The notes below the pieces were generated by a model, which was not told the origin of the DNA, made no database searches, and was given only the letters and a program-made list of their open reading frames with translations. The position numbers and the translations under genes are program-made. A stretch of DNA of 64,000 nucleotides from Qipengyuania xiamenensis (lineage in GTDB: Bacteria > Pseudomonadota > Alphaproteobacteria > Sphingomonadales > Sphingomonadaceae), in the NCBI RefSeq assembly GCF_019711495.1, contig NZ_JAIGNM010000001.1, positions 868,001 through 932,000 of the forward strand, given 5' to 3'. Below, piece by piece: positions 35,827 to 44,666 of this stretch. The number at the start of each line of letters is the position of its first letter. The first letter of the stretch is position 1.

Positions 35827-37002
35827 ATGACCTCCGCCTTTGACGCGATAATCCTCGGCGCCGGCGCGGCCGGGCTGATGTGCGCCGCGCGTGCGGGCCA
35901 GCTGGGCAAGCGCGTGCTCGTGCTCGAAAAAGCGGAGAAGCCGGGCAAGAAGATTCTCATCTCAGGCGGCGGGCGCTGCAACTTTACCAATATCGGTGCG
36001 GGTCCGGCCAACTACCTCTCCGGCAATCCGCATTTCGCCAAGTCTGCGCTGGCCCGCTACACGCCGCGCGACTTCCTCGACCTAGTCGAAAGCTACGGCA
36101 TCGCCTGGCACGAGAAGACGCTCGGCCAGCTATTCTGCGACGGTTCCTCCAAACAGATCGTCGATATGCTGCTCGAGGAGTGCGCAAAGGGCGATGTCGA
36201 GGTGCGCTGCAACGCCGAGGTGACCGCGGTCGAGCACGACGGCGAGCGCTTTGCCGTCATGGCCAATGGCGAGATCGTGACGGCTCCGGCGCTCGTGATC
36301 GCGACCGGAGGCCCCTCGATCCCCAAGATGGGCGCGACCGGCTTCGCCTATGACCTTGCCCGCCAGTTCGGCCTCAAGGTTGTCGAGCCGCGCCCTGCCC
36401 TCGTCCCGCTGACGCTGGGCGGTGAGGAATTGCTCTTCCGCGAGATTTCGGGCGTCTCCGCCCCCGTCGTTGCCAGCGCGGGCAAAGCCAGCTTCCCCGA
36501 AGCGGCGCTCTTCACCCATCGCGGGTTGTCCGGTCCTTCGATCCTGCAGATCTCATCCTACTGGAAGCCCGGCGAGGAGGTCGGAATCGATTTCCTGCCC
36601 GACACGTCCGGCGACTGGCTGCTCGACCGCAAGCGCGAGACGCCGCGCGCCACCATGCGTTCGGTTCTGCGCGAGGCATTGCCCGACCGGCTCGCCGATA
36701 TCCTAGCCGAAAAGCTTGGAATCGAGACCGAACTCGGCAATGCTAGTGACAAGGCGCTGCGGGCCGCGCAGGAACGGCTGAAGCGCTGGACCTTCCGTCC
36801 CTCGGGCACGGAGGGCTTCGCCAAGGCCGAAGTCACCGTGGGCGGGATCTCGACTGCGGAACTGTCTTCCAAGACCATGGAAGCGAAGAAAGTCCCCGGC
36901 CTGTTTGCCATCGGGGAGGCGGTCGATGTGACCGGCTGGCTCGGTGGCTACAACTTCCAGTGGGCCTGGGCGAGCGGGGTCGCGGCTGGGGAAGCGCTCT
37001 AA
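35827..37002 (+). CDS. NAD(P)/FAD-dependent oxidoreductase, HI0933/BaiN family
   Basis: A 391-residue flavoprotein. The FAD-binding Rossmann motif is IILGAGAAGLMCAARAG at the N-terminus. The family marker is KKILISGGGRCNFTN, followed by FCDGSSKQIVDMLL and LVIATGGPSIPKMGATG. The C-terminal FAD contact is FAIGEAVDVTGWLGGYNFQWAWASG. The substrate of most members (E. coli YhiN) is unknown; BaiN reduces bile acids. ATG 35827 was chosen over an upstream in-frame start at 35737. Confidence 0.94.
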   Translation: MTSAFDAIILGAGAAGLMCAARAGQLGKRVLVLEKAEKPGKKILISGGGRCNFTNIGAGPANYLSGNPHFAKSALARYTPRDFLDLVESYGIAWHEKTLGQLFCDGSSKQIVDMLLEECAKGDVEVRCNAEVTAVEHDGERFAVMANGEIVTAPALVIATGGPSIPKMGATGFAYDLARQFGLKVVEPRPALVPLTLGGEELLFREISGVSAPVVASAGKASFPEAALFTHRGLSGPSILQISSYWKPGEEVGIDFLPDTSGDWLLDRKRETPRATMRSVLREALPDRLADILAEKLGIETELGNASDKALRAAQERLKRWTFRPSGTEGFAKAEVTVGGISTAELSSKTMEAKKVPGLFAIGEAVDVTGWLGGYNFQWAWASGVAAGEAL

Positions 37003-37044
37003 ACCCCTGTAACTGTTACGGCAGGGATTGACCGGAGCGGCAAG

Positions 37045-37072
37045 TTGACCGGATGACCGGCTCTGCTAGCCT
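37045..37072 (+). promoter_or_regulatory. Candidate promoter for the wax ester/TAG synthase operon
   Basis: TTGACC (37045-37050) is followed after 16 bases by TAGCCT (37067-37072). The decamer TGCTAGCCTC here also occurs at 14561-14570, before the DUF1428 gene. A 13-base near-perfect palindrome, AGAGGTTACCTCT (37112-37124), lies downstream in the leader and could be an operator. Confidence 0.33.
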
Positions 37073-37166
37073 CCGATGCTTGTGGACCTGCTAAAAGCGG
37101 GCCTTTGCAGGAGAGGTTACCTCTGCGCTCATGCAGCGGAGCGGTAGCGCAGAAAGGACAGGCCTG

Positions 37167-38798
37167 ATGCAGCAGCTTCAGGGCATGGATGCCAGCTTCG
37201 TCGCGCTCGAAACGCGCAATTCGCCGATGCATATCGGGTCGATCCTGATCTACAATCCGGAGACCGCACCAGGTGGCTTCGTAAGATTCAAGGACATCCT
37301 GTCTTTCATCGAAAGCCGGCTGCAGCTTTCCACCACCATGCGCCAGCGGCTGGTGCGCGTGCCGTTCGACCTCGACTATCCCTACTGGATCGAGGATCCC
37401 GATTTCGATCTCGAATACCATGTCCGCCACGTGGCCCTGCCCGAACCGGGCGACTGGCGGCAGCTCTGCATCCAGGCCGCGCGTATTTTCGCCCGCCCGC
37501 TTGACCTCGACCGCCCGCCTTGGGAATTCACCGTGGTCGAGGGGCTCGACAATGTCGAAGGCATTCCCAAGGGCTGCTACGCCTACATTACCAAGGTCCA
37601 TCATGCCGCCATCGACGGGATGAGCGGGATCGATCTGATGGAGGCGACGCACACCTTGCGGCCCGACGAGCCACCTCCTCCCGGTCCGGACGAATGGAAG
37701 CCGGAGAAGTTGCCTAATCCGGTAGAGTTGCTTGGTCGCAGCTACATGAGCGCGATTACCAATCCGCTCAAGCAGCTGGAGGTCGCGGCCAAGGCGGCCC
37801 CGGGCCTCGCCAAGGCGCTGAAAGGGTTGGCTGCGAAGGAATTCGACGTCTCGACCGAGATGATCGCACCCAAGACGCGCTTCAACCGCAAGATCTCGCC
37901 GCACCGCGTGGTCGAAGGGGTCAGCGTCCCGCTTGTCGACATCAAGGCGATCCGCACCGCTTCGGAAGGAGCGAAGGTCAACGATGTCTTCCTCGCCATC
38001 ATCGGTGGCGCGATGCGACGCTATCTCGAGGACAAGGGCGAACTGCCCAAGAAGACGCTGACCGCCATGGCGCCTATCTCGGTCCGTGCGAAGGACGAGA
38101 AGAACTCGATGGGCAACCAGGTGGCAGCGATGATCGCGCCGCTCGGCACGCATATCGCGGACCCGATCGAGCGGCTCGACTGGGTCCATGGCCGCACCAC
38201 GAACTCCAAGGCGATGACCGATGCTTTGGGCGCGCGCAACATGACCGAGATGAGCAAGGCCAGCCCAGCGCTGTTCATGGCGCTGGGCGCGCAGCTCTAC
38301 AGCCGGCTCAGCCTCGCTAATCGGGGCGTCGGACCGGTCTTCACCACCGTCGTCACCAATGTGCCGGGGCCGCCCGTGCCGATCTATTCGGCGGGTGCAC
38401 GGCTCGAAAGCATGATGGGGCTCATCTGCCTCACTGACGGCATGGGCCTCGCTCACGTGGTGCAAAGCTATACCGACGAGGCGACCATCGCCTTCACCGC
38501 CGACCGCGAAATGATGCCCGATCCGGAATTCTACCGCGATTGCATCCAGCAAAGCTTTGAAGAACTTAGGGAAGCCGCGAAAACTGCGGAAAAGCCCGCG
38601 CCAACTACCAAAAAGAAACCATCTTCGCCTAAGAAGGGTGCGACCAAGCCCGCCGCCAAGAAGCGGGCTGCTCCCAAGAAGAAAACGCCCGCAAAACCCG
38701 CCGCCGCCAAAGCGACGAGCAAGGGGGGCACCAAAGGGGTCGCCAGCCGTTCCAAGAAATCGGCTGCCCCGAAAGGGAAAGGAAAATCCAAATCGTGA
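37167..38798 (+). CDS. Wax ester synthase/diacylglycerol acyltransferase with histone-H1-like tail
   Basis: Esterifies long-chain acyl-CoA to fatty alcohols or diacylglycerol, forming storage lipid. The 543-residue protein has the catalytic HHxxxDG motif as HHAAIDG (145-151). The C-terminal WES domain includes VNDVFLAIIGGAMRRYL and FTTVVTNVPGPPVPIY. Residues 475-543 are an added tail with 22 Lys, 2 Arg and many Ala/Pro in KKxPAK-like units, as in histone H1. That tail is not part of the family fold. GTG 38795 of the next gene overlaps the stop. Confidence 0.93.
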   Translation: MQQLQGMDASFVALETRNSPMHIGSILIYNPETAPGGFVRFKDILSFIESRLQLSTTMRQRLVRVPFDLDYPYWIEDPDFDLEYHVRHVALPEPGDWRQLCIQAARIFARPLDLDRPPWEFTVVEGLDNVEGIPKGCYAYITKVHHAAIDGMSGIDLMEATHTLRPDEPPPPGPDEWKPEKLPNPVELLGRSYMSAITNPLKQLEVAAKAAPGLAKALKGLAAKEFDVSTEMIAPKTRFNRKISPHRVVEGVSVPLVDIKAIRTASEGAKVNDVFLAIIGGAMRRYLEDKGELPKKTLTAMAPISVRAKDEKNSMGNQVAAMIAPLGTHIADPIERLDWVHGRTTNSKAMTDALGARNMTEMSKASPALFMALGAQLYSRLSLANRGVGPVFTTVVTNVPGPPVPIYSAGARLESMMGLICLTDGMGLAHVVQSYTDEATIAFTADREMMPDPEFYRDCIQQSFEELREAAKTAEKPAPTTKKKPSSPKKGATKPAAKKRAAPKKKTPAKPAAAKATSKGGTKGVASRSKKSAAPKGKGKSKS

Positions 38799-39583
38799 CC
38801 AGTGCCGCTGCACAGCAAACCACCGCTCGCCCGCCGAGCCGTCTGCTCACGCTTGCCGAACCCGGCCGCGCCATGGGCGAACTGGCCAGCTTCTACGCAC
38901 TGCGCCCACTGATGGGCCAATTGCCCAAGGGCGACGGACATGGTGTGCTGGTCCTGCCCGGCTTCATGGCCTCAGACTATTCGACCGGCCCGCTACGCAG
39001 GTTGCTGTGTGATCTTGGCTATGACTGCGCCGGATGGAACCTCGGCCGCAATATCAAGGTCGACCAGGCCCGCATCGAGGCGATGATGGATTGCGTTGAC
39101 GAGCTGCATGGCCGCAGCGGCCGCCCGATCAGCATCGTCGGCTGGAGCCTTGGCGGGGTGTTCGCCCGCGAACTCGCCAAGCTTGCGCCGGAAAAGGTTC
39201 GCCTCGTGATCAGCCTCGGCAGCCCGATCTGCGACGATCGCGGCCACACCAACGCTGCCCGCCTGTTCGAATATCTCAACGGCAAGGAGCCGGAGATCAT
39301 GAAGGACGGCAATTTCCAGGCACTTGCCGAAGCACCGCCGGTGCCCACCACCTCGATCCTCACACGGACAGACGGCGTGGTTCACTGGCGCGGTTCGGTG
39401 CAACGCTGCGGCCGCGAGGATTGCGAGAATATCGAGGTTCTCGCCAGCCATTGCGGGCTCGGCGTCAATCCGGCAGCGGTCTATGCCATTGCGGACCGCC
39501 TCGCTCAGGACGAAGGCAATTGGAAGCCCTTCGAGGCCCGCGGTCTCGCCAGCCTATTCTTCCCCAAGCGCGCACTGCACTAA
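38795..39583 (+). CDS. Alpha/beta-fold hydrolase (esterase/lipase type)
   Basis: A 262-residue hydrolase. VLVLPGFMASDYSTGPLRR corresponds to the oxyanion strand. The Ser nucleophile lies in SIVGWSLGGVFARELAKL, around residues 114-131. A downstream acid/His pair is probably in EVLASHCGLGVNP. GTG 38795 overlaps the stop of the wax ester/TAG synthase gene, so the two are coupled. This suggests a role in storage-lipid turnover, by inference from context. The sequence also resembles PGAP1-like and triacylglycerol lipases. Confidence 0.86.
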   Translation: MTSAAAQQTTARPPSRLLTLAEPGRAMGELASFYALRPLMGQLPKGDGHGVLVLPGFMASDYSTGPLRRLLCDLGYDCAGWNLGRNIKVDQARIEAMMDCVDELHGRSGRPISIVGWSLGGVFARELAKLAPEKVRLVISLGSPICDDRGHTNAARLFEYLNGKEPEIMKDGNFQALAEAPPVPTTSILTRTDGVVHWRGSVQRCGREDCENIEVLASHCGLGVNPAAVYAIADRLAQDEGNWKPFEARGLASLFFPKRALH

Positions 39584-39589
39584 GCCCGA

Positions 39590-42334
39590 TCAGAACGCCT
39601 TCCTGACATCGATGCCGAGGTAACGGCCCGTCGGATCGATCCGGAACGGGTCGAACGCCTCGGGCACGTCACCATTGCCGTCGACGACGCTGCGGCGTGC
39701 ATCGAAGACATTGTCGACGCGAACCGCGACGCGCAGCCCCTTGAGCCAGCCGTCCTCGGATTTCGTCACCTCGCCAAGGTCTGCAAATAGGCGAATGTCG
39801 ACCGTCGCAAGATCGCCGTAGAAGAGGTCGCTGGCTCCCGGCGCATCGCCGCCGCGCAGCACCGCTTCTCCGATGTAATTGCCTGACAGGCGCATGCCGT
39901 AACCCTGCCAGAAGATACCGCCTTCGAGGCGGGAGGAGTGCTCGGGGATCGCCCCTCCGCCGATCACGAAGCCATCAAGCTGGTCGAACAGCGGCCCGCC
40001 TTCGGACAGCAGCACTTCGTTTTCGAGCGTGATCGAGTGATTGAGCGAAAGGAAATAGCGCGGGCGCGTGTCGCCGGGATTGCCGCCGCCGAACATGCGC
40101 GCCATCCGCCCACCGCCGCGGCCGCTGCCCTGGCCTTGTTGGGCGGAGCCCTCGGTCGAACACATCCGTTCGCGCGCAGCCTTCAGCTTCTCGGGGTCGA
40201 TCTCGCCATCCTCGCCCTTGAGGCGGGCGAGCATCTGCTCGGGCAATCCGTCGAGCTTGGGCGGCTCGGCACATAGCGCAGTTCGCATCGCAGCGAAGCG
40301 TTCGGAGCGCTGATCGGCCTCTTCACCGCAGAAACGCTCGCGCGCCGCCGCGATCTTTTCGGGGTCGGGGTTGCCCGCGTCGTCGAGCAGGCGTGCGCGG
40401 AACATTTCGGGGATTTGCGACAGGTCGGGCGTTTCGCCCTCCGGCGTCTCGCAGAAAACCTTGCGCATCGCCTCCATGCGCGAAGGATCGAAACCGCCGC
40501 CGGGCCCGCCTCTTTGCTGGCCGCTCGCCGCGCCTTGCGGCGGACCGCCGCGACCCTCGCCGCGCTCGGGGCGTTCGGGCGCCTTGCCGATCTGACCGCG
40601 CGTATTGAGACCGAAAGACAGGATCCGGCTGCGCGTCTGGTACAGCGTGAGCGGACGCCGGTCGATCGCCAGCAATTCACCCGCCCCGTCGCGCGTCACG
40701 CGGTCGGGGAAAGCCTGCTCGAATGCAGAGCTGAAGGAGGGCGTGGACGTCACATCGCGCGAACGGTTGATCCCGTAATTCGCCTGCAGCCGCGCGTTTT
40801 CCCAGAACGGCAATTCCCAGTTGGCGCCGAAACTCCAGTCCGACTGGGTCTCTGCGACAAGGTTCGGATTGCCCCCGCTAATGACGGTGGCGAGGACGGT
40901 CTCACCGGTCGAATAGTCGAACACGGTCTGGTTCAGCTCTTCGATACGCGGGCTGCCGAGATTGGTCAGGCTGGGAGCAACCTCTCGCCAGATACGGGTT
41001 GCGCTTAGGTTGAGCGTCTCGGTCGGCGACCAATTAGCACCCAGGCTCCAGTTAGCGAGCGCGCCGAAATCGGAGAGGTCTTCAACCCCGCCGGAGAAAT
41101 TGACGCTGAGCCCGCCAACCGGACCGCCGCGACGCAGGACTGGGGCATTGATGTTCACCCCGCCGTTCACCCGTCTACGCGTGAGCGAGAGCGGATCGTC
41201 GGTGCGCGTATCCTCGCTCTCGATCCGCCGCCAGTCGAGCCCGGCATCGAAAGTCATGGTCAGGTCGCCAGCGGGAAGCTGGACCGGGTAGCCGGTCAGC
41301 GTCAGGTCGTTGGCGATGGTGTAGGTGCGGCTCGTAGCGGTATCGAAGCCCGAGGCGTCGAAGCGGTCGATATCCGTCTCCGACCGCGTGTGGTTCGCAT
41401 CGGTGGTGAAAGTCGCGTTCCAGTCGCCGAGCGGCTTGTTGATCGTCGAGCCCAGCGAATAGCTGTCGGTATCGGTCTGCCGCTCGAGCACCGAGATCCC
41501 GTCCGTCGCGAGTCCATTGAGCGAGAGGCTCTCGCTACGCGCGAAGGTGCCGTTGAGGCTCAGCGAGGTGCCGCTGTCGATGAAGGCGCGGGCATAGTTC
41601 GCCTCGGCCTGCAGGCTGAAAGTGTCCGCCACGAGGCTGCGGAATTCCGCCTCGTCGGCATTGCCGCCCACGCTGAGGCCACGATCGGCCTCTGTCAGCA
41701 GGCTGCGGTCCTGGACCTCGACATCGAAATTGAGACGGCCCTTCTCGCCGATCCTGAGCCAGGTCAGTTCCTGTTCGTTATAGGAATAGCCGCCGATGCC
41801 CGGCTGTTCGTATTCGACTTCGGCCGTCAGCGACTGGAAATTGGGCTTGAGGACGATGTTCACGACCCGCTGGTCGGGCGAGAAGCCGAACCGCTGCGCG
41901 ACTTCTTCGGAGAACACCTCGACCTTGGCGACCGCTTCCTGCGGGTAGGAGCGGAATTCTCGCCAGCTCGACACGCGGATACCGTTGATCAGGAAGACCG
42001 GCCTGCCGCCGCCGCGATTCCCACGCGAGCTGCTGCCGGTCGCAGGCTCAATGGCGGCAATCACGTCCGCGATCGAACTTGCGCCGAAGGCCGCGATATC
42101 GGCTTCGTTGTATTCGGCCAGCGGCGGCTCGTCGATCGTCAGCTGGCCTTTCAGGCGGGTGCCGAAAACCACGATATCGCCATCTTCCGTGACCGGAGCC
42201 GATCCGGCTTCGCCATCGACGGCGACCGGCGCCTCGTCTTCGGGCTCGGGCGCCTGCTGAGCTTGCAGGGCTGTTCCCTGCGTTGCGAGCAGCATGGCGG
42301 CAGTAATGAGGGGCATTTTCTGGATGAACGTCAT
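39590..42334 (-). CDS. TonB-dependent receptor with a Cys-paired repeat insert
   Basis: A 914-residue outer-membrane receptor. A signal peptide (about 1-26, ending LQAQ) and linker are followed by the plug (about 50-165) with DIVVFGTRL as TonB-box-like start, [21 protein letters not shown] and [10 protein letters not shown]. The barrel runs to the terminal strand [12 protein letters not shown], ending in Phe as needed for BAM assembly. Residues 580-757 are an insertion between strands. It is Gly/Arg-rich at both ends and holds two copies of a Cys-flanked helical repeat. Substrate unknown. No iron box was seen upstream. Confidence 0.9.
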   Translation of the reverse strand: MTFIQKMPLITAAMLLATQGTALQAQQAPEPEDEAPVAVDGEAGSAPVTEDGDIVVFGTRLKGQLTIDEPPLAEYNEADIAAFGASSIADVIAAIEPATGSSSRGNRGGGRPVFLINGIRVSSWREFRSYPQEAVAKVEVFSEEVAQRFGFSPDQRVVNIVLKPNFQSLTAEVEYEQPGIGGYSYNEQELTWLRIGEKGRLNFDVEVQDRSLLTEADRGLSVGGNADEAEFRSLVADTFSLQAEANYARAFIDSGTSLSLNGTFARSESLSLNGLATDGISVLERQTDTDSYSLGSTINKPLGDWNATFTTDANHTRSETDIDRFDASGFDTATSRTYTIANDLTLTGYPVQLPAGDLTMTFDAGLDWRRIESEDTRTDDPLSLTRRRVNGGVNINAPVLRRGGPVGGLSVNFSGGVEDLSDFGALANWSLGANWSPTETLNLSATRIWREVAPSLTNLGSPRIEELNQTVFDYSTGETVLATVISGGNPNLVAETQSDWSFGANWELPFWENARLQANYGINRSRDVTSTPSFSSAFEQAFPDRVTRDGAGELLAIDRRPLTLYQTRSRILSFGLNTRGQIGKAPERPERGEGRGGPPQGAASGQQRGGPGGGFDPSRMEAMRKVFCETPEGETPDLSQIPEMFRARLLDDAGNPDPEKIAAARERFCGEEADQRSERFAAMRTALCAEPPKLDGLPEQMLARLKGEDGEIDPEKLKAARERMCSTEGSAQQGQGSGRGGGRMARMFGGGNPGDTRPRYFLSLNHSITLENEVLLSEGGPLFDQLDGFVIGGGAIPEHSSRLEGGIFWQGYGMRLSGNYIGEAVLRGGDAPGASDLFYGDLATVDIRLFADLGEVTKSEDGWLKGLRVAVRVDNVFDARRSVVDGNGDVPEAFDPFRIDPTGRYLGIDVRKAF
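40160..40480 (-). repeat. Tandem protein repeat encoded inside the TonB receptor gene
   Basis: Residues 619-669 and 678-725 align as one unit: R-M/F-x-A-M-R-x3-C at the start, LxxIPE or LxxLPE with ARL in the middle, then D/N-P-E-K-x3-A-R-E-R-x-C at the end. Cys fall at 628, 669, 688 and 725, one pair per unit. The units differ at many positions, so it is an old duplication. Confidence 0.75.
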
Positions 42335-42540
42335 CGAGGAAGGTCTTTTCGATTTCTATCGCGAATGGCCCCCTCGACCGGCATGTCGACGAAGAAGCAG
42401 TCCCTAACAAGCACTTGCCGTGTAACATTTCGTCGCAGCGGCATTGCCTGGCTCTGAATGCCCAAGTCTTCCCTTTTATCCCGCCTGACGCTATGGGCGC
42501 GCGACACAAATCGACCAACTGCACGAATTTAAGGAATCGA

Positions 42541-42786
42541 ATGGCCAAAGAAGAACTTCTCGAAATGCGCGGGCGCGTTGTGGAACTGCTGCCCAACGCC
42601 ATGTTCCGCGTCGAGCTCGAGAACGGCCACGAGGTCCTCGGCCACACCGCCGGCAAGATGCGCAAGAACCGCATTCGCGTGCTGGTGGGCGACGAGGTGC
42701 TTTGCGAACTTACGCCTTACGACCTGACCAAGGCGCGCATCACCTATCGCTTCATGCCCGGTCGCGGCGGCCCCGGCCCGCAGTAA
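42541..42786 (+). CDS. infA: Translation initiation factor IF-1
   Basis: An 81-residue OB-fold factor that blocks the ribosomal A site during initiation. The sequence is near-canonical: [20 protein letters not shown], then [20 protein letters not shown] and [16 protein letters not shown]. Compared with the usual 72 residues it has a nine-residue PGRGGPGPQ extension. AAGGA precedes ATG 42541 by six bases. The 206-base gap upstream shared with the divergent TonB gene must hold both promoters, but no convincing -35/-10 pair is evident. Confidence 0.97.
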   Translation: MAKEELLEMRGRVVELLPNAMFRVELENGHEVLGHTAGKMRKNRIRVLVGDEVLCELTPYDLTKARITYRFMPGRGGPGPQ

Positions 42787-42804
42787 GCCGAAGTTCGAGC
42801 TTTC

Positions 42805-43380
42805 GTGGCCGCGCCCAAGCTCATCCTTGCATCCGCCAGCCCGCGTCGCCGCGAACTGATCGCGCGGCTCGGACTGACGCCGGATGCCATCAACCCCGCC
42901 GATATCGACGAAACGCCGGCCAAGGGCGAACTTCCGCGCGACTATGCGAAACGCATGGCGCGCGAGAAGGCACAAGCGGCCGCCAGCGATGACGGCTTCG
43001 TACTTGCTGGCGACACGGTGGTTGCCGCCGGTCGCCGCATCCTGCCCAAGGCGGAAGACGAGGCGACGGCGCGCAAGTGCCTCGAACTGCTCTCGGGCCG
43101 CCGTCACCGCGTGCTGTCGGCCATTGCCCTGCGCGCTCCCGACGGGTCGATCCGCGAGCGGCTGAGCGAAACCGTGGTGATGTTCAAGCGCCTCTCCGCC
43201 GAAGAGATCGACGCCTATATCTCCAGCGGCGAATGGGACGGCAAGGCTGGCGGCTACGCAATCCAGGGTATCGCAGAAGGCCTGATCTCCCGCATCCAGG
43301 GAAGCCATTCGGGCGTGGTCGGCCTGCCGCTCTACGAAACACGCGCGCTCCTCAAGGCTGCAGGATTTCAAATTGCCTGA
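42805..43380 (+). CDS. maf: Maf family nucleoside triphosphate pyrophosphatase
   Basis: A 191-residue house-cleaning pyrophosphatase hydrolysing dTTP/UTP or modified nucleotides and linked to septum inhibition. The signature SASPRRRELIARLGL at the N-terminus, VLAGDTVVAAGRRIL, LSGRRHRVLSA and the GKAGGYAIQGIAEGLISRI segment are all typical. GTG 42805 is the start. The stop overlaps the TTG start of the ribonuclease gene. Confidence 0.95.
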   Translation: MAAPKLILASASPRRRELIARLGLTPDAINPADIDETPAKGELPRDYAKRMAREKAQAAASDDGFVLAGDTVVAAGRRILPKAEDEATARKCLELLSGRRHRVLSAIALRAPDGSIRERLSETVVMFKRLSAEEIDAYISSGEWDGKAGGYAIQGIAEGLISRIQGSHSGVVGLPLYETRALLKAAGFQIA

Positions 43381-44320
43381 GTGGCTGGTCGAGGAAGGCG
43401 TCGGCGAGATCCGCGCGCTCCTGATCGACGGTGACGAGGTGCTGGCGGCCAAATGTCGCTGGCCGGGCGAACTGCAGTCAGGGCAAAGCCTCCAGGCCAA
43501 GCTCGTCACCAAAAAGGGGACACGCGGAACAGCGCGGACCGCCGAGGGGCGTGAAGTACTCGTAGACAAGCTGCCGCGCGATGCCAGCGAGGGTGCGCAG
43601 ATCGACCTCACGGTTACCCGTGCGGCAATGACCGAACGGGGCCGTTACAAACTGCCAGCCGCGCGCCCTGCCTCTGTCGCCCGACCTGCCGAGGATGTCT
43701 TCGCCAAGGGCAAGCGTGTGCATCGCTTTTCGTCAGGTACGTGGGAAGAGGTCTGGCATGCCGCCAGTTCGGGCGAGATCGCCTTCGATGGCGGATCGCT
43801 GTTGTTCGCTGTGACCCCGGCCATGACGCTGGTCGACATAGACGGAAAACTCGATCCGCGCTCGCTGGCGCTGGCTTCGGTCGCGCCGCTCGCGCAGGCA
43901 ATCCGCCAGTTCGACCTTGGCGGGTCCATCGGGATCGACTTCCCGACGCTGGATGCGAAAGCGGACCGCAAGGCGGTCGACGAAGCGCTGGAGGAAGCGC
44001 TGGACGGCTGGCCGCACGAGCGCACGGCAATGAACGGGTTCGGGTTCGTGCAGATCGTCGCGCGGCTGGAAGGCCCCTCTCTCCTCCACCGCTTCGCAAC
44101 CTCGCGCACCGGCATGGCGGCGCGCATGGCGCTGCGCCGTGCCGAGATGGTTGAAGGCGCCGGCGTGACTCTGCTCACCGTGCATCCCGCGCTCAAGGCG
44201 AAGCTCAAGCCCGAATGGCTGGGCGAGGTCGAGCGGCGCACCGGCAGGCCGCTGCGGATAGAGACCGATCCGGCCCTTGCCATCGAAGCTGCCTCTGCCC
44301 AGATCGTGGGGCATGAGTAA
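43373..44320 (+). CDS. Compact RNase E/G-type endoribonuclease
   Basis: A 315-residue protein corresponding to a shortened RNase E/G catalytic core. An S1-like N-terminus (ALLIDGDEVLAAKCRW) and an atypical central part are followed by the DNase I-like subdomain. There, FAVTPAMTLVDIDGK and LGGSIGIDFPTL match the RNase E segments carrying Asp303 and Asp346; both Asp are kept. The Zn-link Cys pair of full-length RNase E/G is absent. The TTG start at 43373 overlaps maf, and yacG overlaps its end. Possibly a dedicated rRNA or tRNA processing enzyme. Confidence 0.82.
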   Translation: MPEWLVEEGVGEIRALLIDGDEVLAAKCRWPGELQSGQSLQAKLVTKKGTRGTARTAEGREVLVDKLPRDASEGAQIDLTVTRAAMTERGRYKLPAARPASVARPAEDVFAKGKRVHRFSSGTWEEVWHAASSGEIAFDGGSLLFAVTPAMTLVDIDGKLDPRSLALASVAPLAQAIRQFDLGGSIGIDFPTLDAKADRKAVDEALEEALDGWPHERTAMNGFGFVQIVARLEGPSLLHRFATSRTGMAARMALRRAEMVEGAGVTLLTVHPALKAKLKPEWLGEVERRTGRPLRIETDPALAIEAASAQIVGHE

Positions 44321-44492
44321 GCCCTGCCCCATCTGCAAGAAGCCGCGCAGCCAGGAACACGCGCCGTTCTGCTCCACCCGCTGCCGCGACCGCGATCTGG
44401 CCCAGTGGTTCGGCGATGGATATGCCGTGCCCGGCCGCCCTGCCCTGCCCGAAGAAATCGCCGCCGAAGTGGTCAAGCCACAAGACGATTGA
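44313..44492 (+). CDS. yacG: DNA gyrase inhibitor YacG, zinc-binding
   Basis: A 59-residue zinc protein. CPICKKP with CSTRCRDRDL forms the Cys4 site (CxxC-x11-CxxxC), followed by WFGDGYAVPG. YacG binds GyrB and inhibits gyrase in E. coli. ATG 44313 overlaps the end of the ribonuclease gene by eight bases. The infA-maf-rng-yacG order is the common Sphingomonadales arrangement, as I recall it, so the gene is ordinary here. Confidence 0.93.
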   Translation: MSKPCPICKKPRSQEHAPFCSTRCRDRDLAQWFGDGYAVPGRPALPEEIAAEVVKPQDD

Positions 44493-44501
44493 ATTAGCCC
44501 C

Positions 44502-44530
44502 TTGCCAAGCGCCCTGCGCTTCGCCATAGG
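44502..44530 (+). promoter_or_regulatory. Candidate promoter of tRNA-Phe
   Basis: TTGCCA (44502-44507) and CATAGG (44525-44530) have a 17-base spacer and are followed by a GC-rich CGCGCAC discriminator, as expected of stable-RNA promoters. The predicted start near 44537 leaves a leader of about 44 bases. Confidence 0.48.
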
Positions 44531-44580
44531 CGCGCACTCCAACCGCTGGAGCGCCCCACGAGAGGCCGCAGCGAAGGTTA

Positions 44581-44656
44581 GCCCGGGTAGCTCAGTTGGT
44601 AGAGCATGCGACTGAAAATCGCAGTGTCGGCGGTTCGAATCCGTCCCCGGGCACCA
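44581..44656 (+). tRNA. tRNA-Phe (GAA)
   Basis: A 76-base cloverleaf with an encoded CCA end. The acceptor GCCCGGG pairs with CCCGGGC, the D-loop contains AGCTCAGTTGGTAGAGC, and the anticodon loop CTGAAAA gives GAA for Phe within a TGCGA/TCGCA stem. The T loop is GGTTCGAATCC. No insertion or direct repeat of its 3' end was seen in the window. Confidence 0.97.
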
Positions 44657-44666
44657 CTTCCCCCAC

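Noticed and set aside
44581..44656. tRNA-Phe as an integration site for a mobile element
   Set aside because: No integrase, no repeated tRNA 3' end and no composition change on either side.
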